From Chromera velia (lineage: Eukaryota > Sar > Chromeraceae), in NCBI GenBank assembly GCA_018398765.1, contig JAHBMJ010002831.1, positions 83,404-96,454 of the forward strand: a DNA stretch of 13,051 nucleotides. Reading direction: 5' to 3'. Every line of letters starts with the position of its first letter. The stretch's first letter is position 1. The notes beneath the pieces are model-generated. The model saw only the letters and a list, made by a program, of their open reading frames with translations, ran no database searches and was not told where the DNA came from. Position numbers and translations under genes: made by a program. Of the stretch, positions 6,560 to 13,051 are shown in pieces.

Positions 6560-7522
6560 GACGGTGTCATAGTTGTTCGTTCATTCCTTTGTTTTTGTCC
6601 GTTTTTGTATGCTTGCACTCTTGATCACTTTTTGATGGTGCATTTGGATCGCTGCCTTTTAACTTATTTTGTGCCCTTACTGATCCAAATGAAGCTGAGT
6701 AAACGGACCCGAATGAAAGAAAAGGGTGCGCACAATCATGTCTCGACTTTCTGAAGAAATTTTCCACCGTTGCATTGTTCTTTGTATGTCTCAATGTCTT
6801 CTCTTTGCCCCTGTCTATCGTTACCTCTGCCCTGAAAACAAGAATCACGAGAGAGTCTTTCTGGTTATGCAATGAGTACATCGTTTCCCTTGCTGTCACT
6901 GTCTTTTTACATGCTATACTGATGTCTGCTCTCTCCACTTTCTCTCTGTTTGTCTGAAATGAAAAAGAGGGGAAACGAAAGCGTAAACAAAGGAAAAGAA
7001 AGAATTGATTGTCAATGATGCATTGATGAAACGATCGAGGACGATCGTCTTGAGGAGGGGGCATGTGTGACGTGTGTGCTAGTCGCGGTGCGAGCGTGAG
7101 CGAGCGCCCCGCCCATTTGCATCGACGGTGATTGAGCCGGCCCGCGTGTACGTCTTTCCGGGCCCGTGATTGAAGTGAGCGCGCACGTCGCCGCATGGCT
7201 TTTACCCACACGAATCAACAGTGGCGTTTCTATGCATTTCTGTTGCATGAGAGAGTAGAATCCGATTGACAGACATAGATTGAGCGAGGGAATAGCCAGG
7301 AACATCTAGCTTCACAGACCTTCTTGTCTAAATCTATGAATCGACTAGTAGACACGTAACACAGGGGGTGTGGTATAAAAAATAGGCGTTGTTCATTTGT
7401 CTTAAAAAAAAAATATTTTTTGTTACAACATTTGAATGACCAATTAGGAATTTATTCATTAAAAATTTTATTTAGAACAATTTAGAATTTTTTTTAACTG
7501 TCAAAAACTATAGAAAACTTGG

Positions 7523-7546
7523 TGCATGCATACCTAGATGCATGCA
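7523..7546. repeat. TGCATGCAT / ATGCATGCA inverted repeat
   Basis: Two perfect 9-base arms (7523-7531 and 7538-7546) flank a 6-base loop (ACCTAG). Each arm contains the GCATGC motif also clustered in the divergent intergenic region. It lies about 60 bases before the first recognisable codon of the LINE remnant and could belong to the LINE 5' end or to host sequence. Confidence 0.8.
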
Positions 7547-7603
7547 TTTACAATTATTAACGCAAACAGTGTCAGGCAGTCTGACTCAACGGAAACTGGG
7601 AAA

Positions 7604-8390
7604 ATGGGAGAAGAAGTCTTAAATATGTAGTGGTTTAACTGCCGAGGAAGTATTTTGAAACTGGAGACTGTTTTAGCTTCAGAAAGCTTCAAGAAAGAGG
7701 TGCAAGAGGCAGATATTCTGTTTTTAGTTGAGACAGGATCGGCCCTGTACGAATGTTGGACTATGAACAGAAAACTGAAAGGACAAAACTTTCCGGTAAT
7801 AAGAAAAAGACAACATGGGGAAGAAGAGGAAGTGAAGCGAACGGGAGGGGTGACGATACTAATGGGGGAGAAAGCGAGAGGGTTAGGACTTGAAGCAGAG
7901 AGGCTGAGCTAGCAAAGCTGCTGCATGGGTGAGTGCCTCTGACAATCTCGACTGGCCGTGCGTAGTGGGAATATATGACCCTTATGCAGACTCCCCTTAA
8001 GAAGACGAAACACTGCTTGAAGAGGTGAGCGAAAAATTGGAAGGGATCAAAAGGAAATCAGAATTAAAAGAAGGAAAAATGAGTCTTCAATGTATTGAAG
8101 GAGACTTCAATGTAAGAACAGGGACCCTGGCACCGCGCATGGTGTGGGGTGACGGAGAGATAGACGGACGAAGAGCAGAAAGAGGGGTGGAAAAAGGAAA
8201 AGGGGATTTAAAACCATATAGAGAGTCAGAGGACAAGAAGGCAGATAAGCGAGGAGACATCTTCATTTCTTTTTGTCAAGGAAGAAAGATCATTCCCTTA
8301 AACGGATTGCGAAAATGTTGCATTGAGGAAGAAAAGCTAGAGTATGACACAAAAAAAAAAAATGAATATAATTTAATTACAAACCCTAGG
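7604..8390 (+). pseudogene. LINE endonuclease domain, N-terminal two thirds (broken)
   Basis: From ATG 7604 the frame reads M-G-E-E-V-L-N-M, an in-frame TAG (7628-7630), then W-F-N-C-R-G, the first EEP motif with its Asn. The E of L-V-E-T-G (7730-7732) is the second, metal-binding motif. A frame change follows near 7910-7926. The next frame reads D-W-P-C-V-V-G-I-Y-D-P and, after a TAA at 7998, reaches G-D-F-N (8100-8111), the third catalytic motif. Then R-K-I-I-P-L-N-G leads to the insertion. The closing motifs lie beyond it at 9393 onward. In a live LINE this domain nicks the target DNA to prime reverse transcription. Confidence 0.8.
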
Positions 8391-8578
8391 GGTATGTGTC
8401 ACTCTGATTAGCTATAACTCCAAAAAGTGTTTTTTTAAGGTTTTTAGGATGAACTGACCTTATTCTTACGATAACATAACTTTTTAAATTAAATTTTATG
8501 ACCTTTTATATATAGGAAAGTCAATTCGCCCTCTGAGGTTCGCAAACGCTCATGACGTCGGTTTGCAAACCTAATCCT

Positions 8579-8623
8579 CCAAACTGACCAAACCTGTCTA
8601 AACCTGTCTAAACCTTGTTCCAA
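8579..8623 (+). repeat. AAACC 10-bp-period array, left arm of the nested insertion
   Basis: Successive units TGACCAAACC, TGTCTAAACC, TGTCTAAACC and a diverged fourth unit. A perfect palindrome GGTTTGCAAACC (8560-8571) lies just before. The array is inverted relative to the one at 9135-9180. Confidence 0.75.
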
Positions 8624-9134
8624 ATGGCTTTTGCATGAACACAGAGAAGATGCAAAGCAAACACAACCTGGCATTTTACCAGGAAACATCAAACAAACCG
8701 TTCATTCAACAAATGTACGATAAAGTCAAGAACACAAAAGCTGCCTTCATTCTTTCACACTTCAACAGACTTCTCCAAAGGTGCAATTTCCTTTTCAAAC
8801 GCCCGGTCAACTTGCCCCAATTCTCTATTTTCAATTCGTAAGCTGCCATCAATGTTTAGTACAGTGGGTTTCCAAATTTCTTAATTATGTGTGTGGTTTC
8901 CACGGAGAGGGGATCAAGTAAACAAAGATCGTGCCATATCGTGCCGGGAAAGAAGAGAGGGGAAAAGGGGGAGGGGCAGGATAAGGAGAATGCAGCGGTT
9001 GCTGTGAATGCTGATGCGAGCGAGGCTGTATCCCCTTCCTGAAATGCTCATGCACAGAGTGTCACGGACGTGGTCTTACTAGCAAAAACATATAAAATAT
9101 GTTTTTAACAGATCATTCACATACAGATTTCAGA

Positions 9135-9180
9135 AGTTTGACCAGGTTTGAATAGGTTTGAAGAGGTTTGGAAGGTTTGA
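9135..9180 (-). repeat. GGTTTGA 10-bp-period array, right arm of the nested insertion
   Basis: Successive GGTTTGAATA, GGTTTGAAGA, GGTTTGGAA and GGTTTGA units, which read as AAACC units on the minus strand. Together with the left array they form inverted subterminal repeats about 0.5 kb apart, as in many foldback or MITE-like elements. Confidence 0.75.
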
Positions 9181-9392
9181 GTCTGGTACGACCATGGTTT
9201 CCAAACCAATTCTAAACCTGACGTAGCGAATGGGTTTCAAACTCATCTAAATCTATCCTAACCTACCCTAACCTTAGCCACTTGACCCTATTTTAGCGTT
9301 TTTTAAGCTTTTTTAGAAGATTAAACTCCAGAAATCTCTTTTAAAACATCAAAAATTTAAGTTTTTATTGAAAAACGTAACTTCAAACCTAG

Positions 9393-10598
9393 GGTACCCT
9401 CACAAAGTGTCAGATCCTAGAAGGAAAGGAGGAGGAGGCGTTTAACTTTGATGTTATTGAACGATACATATTTGATGCGTGCATGGTAGGTAGAGAAGGG
9501 AAGACAGTGAATGACTATGTGTGTGTGTCCCCTAAGTTGTTCTCTTCTGTTTTGTCCTTCACAATCCACCCCCTCCACTCCCTTAATTTCGACCACCTCG
9601 CACTGTGTATGAGCCTGAAAGTACAGACAAAGGAAGAACCAGAGAAAGGAAAAAAGAAGAAAAAGAAGGAGAGTGAGTTAAGAGAGGAAGACCAAATAAA
9701 GAAAAGATGGTGGGGTCCTCTGCCAGCAAGAACGGAGAGGGAATTCATGGAAGGCTTTGAAGAAAGAATAGAAAAGGAAAACCTTGGCGCGCTATATAAA
9801 GACATCTTGCAAAAAGAAGAAAGCTTTGGTGTAGAAAGAAAGACATTACAAGAGGAATACAGAAGAATAGAGACGGCGGTCAGAGAGGAATACATGAAAG
9901 CAGCACAAAAAGAGAAACAAAAGAGAAGAAGGACAGGAATACTCCTTAATGACCCCCCTGAAGTCATCTGCAAGAAAAAAGAAAAAGAAGCGCGAAACAG
10001 AGAAAGAAAAACAGACCAGAAAGTAGTCAAGGCCAAAAAAAAGGAGAGAAAAACTCTTGCACATGAAGAAGAGAGAAAGAAAATTGTAAAAGAAGAGTTA
10101 GAAAGGGTAAGAACGGAGAGAAGAGAGGCAAGCAAGGAATTATACAGAAAGATAAAAAGAAAAAGAGAACAGAGGGACCGCACGAGAAGAACACAGAGAA
10201 TAATAAATCAATTGAAAGAAGACAGAGGCGGATAGAGTATATGGAGAGCCCTCTCAACAAGAAAGGAATTGCACCAAAAGAACAGAATGTCAAATAACGA
10301 GATAGCGAGAGGGAATGAAAACCTTTTCCAGATAGAAGGAAGCGTAAGGAAAAGAGAGGAAGCAGAGAACAGGGAAAAAGAAGATGGGCAGAAAGAAATC
10401 AAAAGAGCAAGGGCGAGGGCAGGAGCAATAAAAAGCGCTATAAGGATAAAAGAAGTAAAAAAAGCTATGCACAAGGTAGGAAACCCAAGAAAGGCAGCAA
10501 GAAAGGACGACATGCCCCCGGGGGTGCTAAGAATAATAAAGAAGTGTCAGAATGCGGTCAATCTCTATATTTATCTCTTTTTTGTCTCAGCAAGATAG
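9393..10598 (+). pseudogene. LINE endonuclease C-terminus, basic linker and start of reverse transcriptase (broken)
   Basis: One frame runs from just after a TAG at 9390-9392, broken by TAG codons at 10233 and 10596. It begins with the end of EEP: G-K-T-V-N-D-Y-V-C-V-S-P (Asp at 9513-9515) and F-D-H-L-A-L (His at 9594-9596), the last catalytic motif. A Lys/Glu/Arg-rich, probably coiled linker follows (about 9616-10430). Then K-K-A-M-H-K-V-G-N-P-R-K-A-A-R-K-D-D-M-P-P-G-V-L matches the stretch that precedes LINE reverse transcriptases (usually K-A-P-G-x-D-x-I-P). Its adjoining endonuclease part is at 7604-8390. Confidence 0.8.
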
Positions 10599-10604
10599 TA
10601 CATA

Positions 10605-11904
10605 TGGTGGCTAAAAGGCTGAAACGACTTGCCAATCGCTCCAGTCCCAAAGCCAGGAAAGATGCAGGCTCTTTTAGGGGCATGGAGACTCATACACTTG
10701 GCCTCTACAATAGCAAACTGTGGGAAACTGGTGATGAGGGGGGTAAGTGAGGAAGAAATGATACACATGGACTCCGCCATACCTTTTCAGTTCGCATATA
10801 AGAAGGGATTAGGTACGTTCGACGCAATTTTTCTTTTGTTGAATAATTAATATTGCTTGTGCTCTTGTACTTTTTGTTGCTTTTTTGGATTTTGTGAGGG
10901 TGTCTGATGAAGTGAGACACGAAAAGCTGTACAGACAGCTGAAGAAAAACAAGTTGTCAGACTGGATAGCTAATTGGATTGTGGAGTTAGTAAGACATAT
11001 CAGGCTGAGAGTGAAAGAAACGGACTGGTGATAGAAAGAAAGGAAAGGAGGGAAGCAGGGAGGTCTGGCAGGGCCTGTCATTTATTCCATGTACACCAAC
11101 GATATGTTTGCTGAAATAAGAAGGAGAGCAGACAGAGAACTGGAGGGAGACAGACGACAGGCAGGAAGGATAAAGGCAAAGGTGGGTCTGCAGGGACGCA
11201 CAGTGAACTTTGATACAGGTCTGTATACAGACGACGCGTTTCTTGGGTCAAAGGAGGAAAAGGGTTTTAAGGCATTGCTAAAGGGAGTGGAAGGCTATAC
11301 AGAAGATATAGAAGTTCCTCTTTCAACCAAGTCAAGATGGATGTTCTTCATGTGGAGGGAGGGGAGAGAGCGGGAAAGAAAGAAGACATATGAGTTTAGT
11401 TTGGCCGGAGGGGAACTGAAAAGGGTATCTGAATACGCATACCTGGGCCTCTTAATAACAGACGACTGTTCGATAGAAAAGATGAAGGATGAAAGATACA
11501 CAAAGATAAAAAGAGCTTTCTACTCCCTAAAAGCAAAGATAGCAGTCGCAGGTGAGCTGCCTCCAAGTGTTTGTTTTAAGTGGTTCAAACAGACAGTCAG
11601 GGCAGTTTGGCTATATGGCTGTGAAATCCATAGGGGCATAAAAAAGAGTTTCGAGAAATTTAACCAGTTACAGAGAAGGTTTGTGAGGTGGGTGTTGGGC
11701 ATACGAGAAAAAAAAAGTGTTGTATCAACGTATTTCGAGGGGGGTTTTCTTCCAATCGAGCTGGAGGTAGCAGATCGGATGCTGACATGGGGGGCTGCTG
11801 TTCTGAAAAAGAAAAGAGAATCCCCTGTCTTCTATGCGTTGTATCGATGCAGTTCAGAGAGGAGTGGACAGCAGACTGAAGGGAAAGGAAATGCATCTGT
11901 ATAA
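10605..11904 (+). pseudogene. LINE reverse transcriptase, fingers to thumb (broken)
   Basis: After W-W-L-K-G and a TGA (10620-10622) comes L-P-I-A-P-V-P-K-P-G-K, then W-R-L-I-H-L-A-S and F-Q-F-A-Y-K-K-G, the finger motifs. A frameshift at about 10850 leads to motif A, V-A-F-L-D-F (catalytic Asp 10888-10890). TGA-TAG (11029-11034) follows. Motif B is K-Q-G-G-L-A-G-P (11053 on), and motif C is L-Y-T-D-D-A (YTDD at 11224-11235, where YADD is usual). The thumb and connection have Y-A-Y-L-G-L-L-I, W-L-Y-G-C-E and L-Q-R-R-F-V-R-W-V-L-G-I. Catalytic Asp residues are all present, but the stops and shifts make the copy inactive. Confidence 0.85.
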
Positions 11905-12303
11905 GTTCTTCCCCTGCTTAGAAGAGAGTGCAAGAGCGCTATATGACAGAGGTGAATACCCGTTTGAGATAAGAAGAATACCAGCACAGGCAGGCCAACA
12001 GTCTTCTTTTGAGACAAAAGACAGAATAGTTAGATGGTTGAGAGAAAAAAACGTAGATAAGATGGAATTTGACAAAAAAGAAAGAAAAAAGTGTTTAAGA
12101 AGCAGGTAAAACAAACAATTAAGAGAAGAAAGAGAGAAGAACAGGTAAGACTGAGTCAGTTCAAGGGGGTTTCAGGTTGGCACAAAAGGGTTCAGAACGG
12201 AAATCGCCTTCATTTGTGGTCTTTCCTTAAGAAAGAAGAAAATACAGAAAGAAACACTGGTGCACTCTGTGCATGTATGTTCCATTGTAGTTTAGACTCT
12301 TAG
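11834..12303 (+). pseudogene. LINE C-terminal tail (frameshifted remnants)
   Basis: A shift near 11850 moves the reading to L-K-G-K-E-M-H-L-Y-K-F-F-P-C-L and on to F-E-T-K-D-R-I-V-R-W-L-R-E-K-N. A second shift near 12090 continues into Q-T-I-K-R-R-K-R-E-E-Q and W-H-K-R-V, ending at TAG 12301-12303. Position and style match the poorly conserved C-termini of LINE proteins. I see no Cys-His zinc knuckle. Confidence 0.6.
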
Positions 12304-12605
12304 AAATATACAAAGAAAAATAAAGAAAGTTATTAACAGTTTCAGTTAAAAAGTAAAGAACGGATGACCTCATGCAATGAAATAAATTGATAAAACCAGC
12401 TGGTAGAAATAAAACATAAAGAGGAAGAATCGAAAATAAAGAAAGTAAATTTATTTAAAAAGATTTTAGGAATAGTTGTTTTTAATTAGAAATAAAGATC
12501 ATTCACCACAATTGAAATAAAGAAGAAATAAGATTAAAAAAAGAAATGAATTAAATACATTGATTTATAATAATATCAAAATAAATAAATACAGAAATTG
12601 TAGGA
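12304..12605. repeat. A-rich tract with repeated AAATAAAG-like units
   Basis: Mostly A and T, with at least seven AATAAA-containing units, many followed by G-A-A. It directly follows the LINE C-terminus and is probably the element's 3' untranslated region and tail. No gene is present. Confidence 0.65.
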
Positions 12606-12732
12606 AGTTGCCAGGAACGGGGTTCATACGATCGAGTTCAAGCTTAAGTGGGGTACGTTAGACACAGAAAGTGTTACAACGACTACAACTGCATGGAGAC
12701 CAGTTTGAAAGATGATCAAGGCCGCTGGATTA
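12606..12732. other. Unassigned sequence after the A-rich tract
   Basis: Base composition returns to mixed at about 12606, which may mark the junction between retrotransposon tail and host DNA. I looked for tRNA-like A and B boxes and found none convincing. Confidence 0.3.
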
Positions 12733-12822
12733 GACGTCTGGAAAATTGGACGCGTCCGGAAAATCGGATGGGTCCGGAAAACCAGACGCATCAGGAAAAT
12801 CAGATGTGTCCAAAAAATCGGA
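12733..12822. repeat. 18-bp tandem repeat, five degenerate copies
   Basis: Copies at 12733, 12751, 12769, 12787 and 12805 share the pattern NGNGTCCGGAAAATCGGA with 3-6 changes each. The period is a multiple of three, giving hexapeptide-like readings on both strands (R-P-E-N-R-M and similar on plus, R-T-H-P-I-F on minus), but no convincing gene surrounds it. Confidence 0.9.
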
Positions 12823-13051
12823 CGGACATATCTAACAGAAAAATTCAAAAAATCAGATTGAAATAAAAAAGCAAAATTGAAGTGCGATTTAGAAATTGAG
12901 ATTTCAAGCTCGTCGAAAGATTTAGCTCTGAACTTCGCAGGATTCTCTTTGAACCTGAGATTCGATTCTCGCTCTGAACTTGAACTTCTGACTTAGAAGA
13001 ATCTGAACCCAGTCTAAAATCGAACTCAGTCTTGAACCTTCTTGTACCAAC
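12823..13051. other. Unassigned sequence with recurring TCTGAACTT-like words
   Basis: The words CTCTGAACTT, TTGAACCT and GAACTTCTGACTT recur irregularly from about 12926 to the window end, in no fixed period. Both strands contain frequent stop codons and I see no gene. Confidence 0.35.

Larger units (their letters stand above)
6446..7603. other. Gene-poor stretch before the retrotransposon
   Basis: After the TAG at 6443-6445 there is a TTTC then TTTG microsatellite (about 6518-6559), T-rich sequence, and a purine-rich run at 6958-7003. A more CG-rich, CpG-containing segment follows (about 7060-7200), then AT-rich sequence (7380-7510). The first few hundred bases are probably the 3' untranslated region of the plus-strand gene. 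A 645-bp open frame on minus (6567-7211) lacks an ATG start and recognisable content. No RNA gene seen. Confidence 0.45.
8390..9392. mobile_element. Nested insertion with inverted subterminal repeats, possible non-autonomous DNA transposon
   Basis: This block interrupts the EEP domain between G-D-F-N and D-Y-V and has no LINE-like coding. Near its left side (8560-8620) is a 10-bp-period array of AAACC units (TGTCTAAACC twice in a row). Near its right side (9135-9180) is the inverse, a 10-bp-period array of GGTTTGA units. Both sides also carry ACGTC/GACGT next to GGTTT. CCTAGG-containing sequences with GTGTCA (about 8386-8410 and 9388-9415) mark the approximate ends, but exact termini and target duplication are unresolved. 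A 68-codon frame at 8635-8841 has no recognisable content, so no transposase is present. Confidence 0.5.
7604..12303 (+). mobile_element. Degenerate LINE-type non-LTR retrotransposon (EEP endonuclease + reverse transcriptase)
   Basis: The remains run in order: EEP (apurinic-like) endonuclease, a basic coiled linker, reverse transcriptase palm and thumb, and a C-terminal tail. No LTRs, integrase, protease or RNase H motif were seen. This order is typical of EEP-encoding LINEs. The original frame is broken by about nine stops (7628, 7910, 7998, 10233, 10596, 10620, 10848, 11029, 11032), by shifts near 7910-7926, 10848, 11850 and 12090, and by a 1-kb insertion (about 8390-9392). The 5' end is unclear, and the 3' end probably passes into the A-rich sequence after 12303. 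No target-site duplication could be identified. The clade cannot be assigned by eye. The copy is dead. Confidence 0.85.

Noticed and set aside
6567-7211. 214-codon minus-strand frame
   Set aside because: It starts at GTG, spans the probable 3' region of the plus-strand gene and a CG-rich segment, and shows no domain or consistent composition.
7369-7382. TATAAAAAA box about 230 bases before the LINE
   Set aside because: It lies in AT-rich sequence, and LINE promoters usually lack upstream TATA boxes. No supporting start element was seen.
8635-8841. 68-codon frame inside the nested insertion as a possible transposase fragment
   Set aside because: It is short, with no DDE or other transposase motif recognisable.
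9240-9285. Telomere-like CCTAACC words
   Set aside because: They are irregular and few, within the nested insertion, and fit the degenerate AAACC/CCTAA composition of that element better than telomeric repeat.
9515-10183. 222-codon minus-strand Phe/Leu/Ser frame with apparent membrane segments
   Set aside because: It is the antisense shadow of the LINE Lys/Glu linker.

Overview
The window looks like nuclear DNA of a eukaryote, probably a protist or alga. It shows spliced genes with GT-AG introns, long microsatellites, minisatellite-like coding repeats and a decayed non-LTR retrotransposon. A chromerid-like or other alveolate/stramenopile alga fits best, but this is a guess from gene style and cannot be proven here. 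No rRNA, tRNA or CRISPR was seen.

Layout. Positions 1-713 hold simple repeats (AC, GAAA, TC/TG, CCAT) beyond the 3' end of a minus-strand gene. Positions 714-3104 (minus) hold the most interesting gene. A short first exon encodes a clean signal peptide. A long second exon encodes about six 37-residue Glu/Gln/Pro/Ala repeats, a 12-cysteine segment built from two copies of one 19-residue pattern, an acidic linker, and a C-terminal seven-helix domain that I read as a divergent microbial (type 1) rhodopsin. The Schiff-base lysine and its neighbouring Asp are kept (D-V-A-S-K). The bacteriorhodopsin-type proton acceptor and donor positions of helix C are Ala.

Positions 3105-4025 are a shared upstream region between this gene and a plus-strand gene. 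It is packed with perfect palindromes and TGCATGC motifs. Positions about 4026-6445 (plus) hold a multi-exon gene of unknown function whose first part resembles the second half of a BTB/POZ fold. Its last intron (5517-6243) contains about 480 bp of degenerate CCTG/CCTT/CCTC tetranucleotides. Positions 6446-7600 carry no gene I can support.

Positions 7604-12303 (plus) are a broken LINE-type element: an endonuclease/exonuclease/phosphatase (EEP) domain, a Lys/Glu-rich linker, a reverse transcriptase with FLD and YTDD motifs, and a C-terminal tail. It carries about nine stop codons and several frameshifts. About 1 kb of unrelated DNA with inverted subterminal AAACC/GGTTT repeats (about 8390-9392) splits the endonuclease between its GDFN and DYV motifs and looks like a nested transposon. 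Positions 12304-13051 are A-rich sequence, a five-copy 18-bp tandem repeat and unrecognised sequence.

How they work together: the two divergent genes may share a promoter region. The LINE and its nested insertion are decaying and not part of a host pathway. All functional statements rest on motif recognition by eye.
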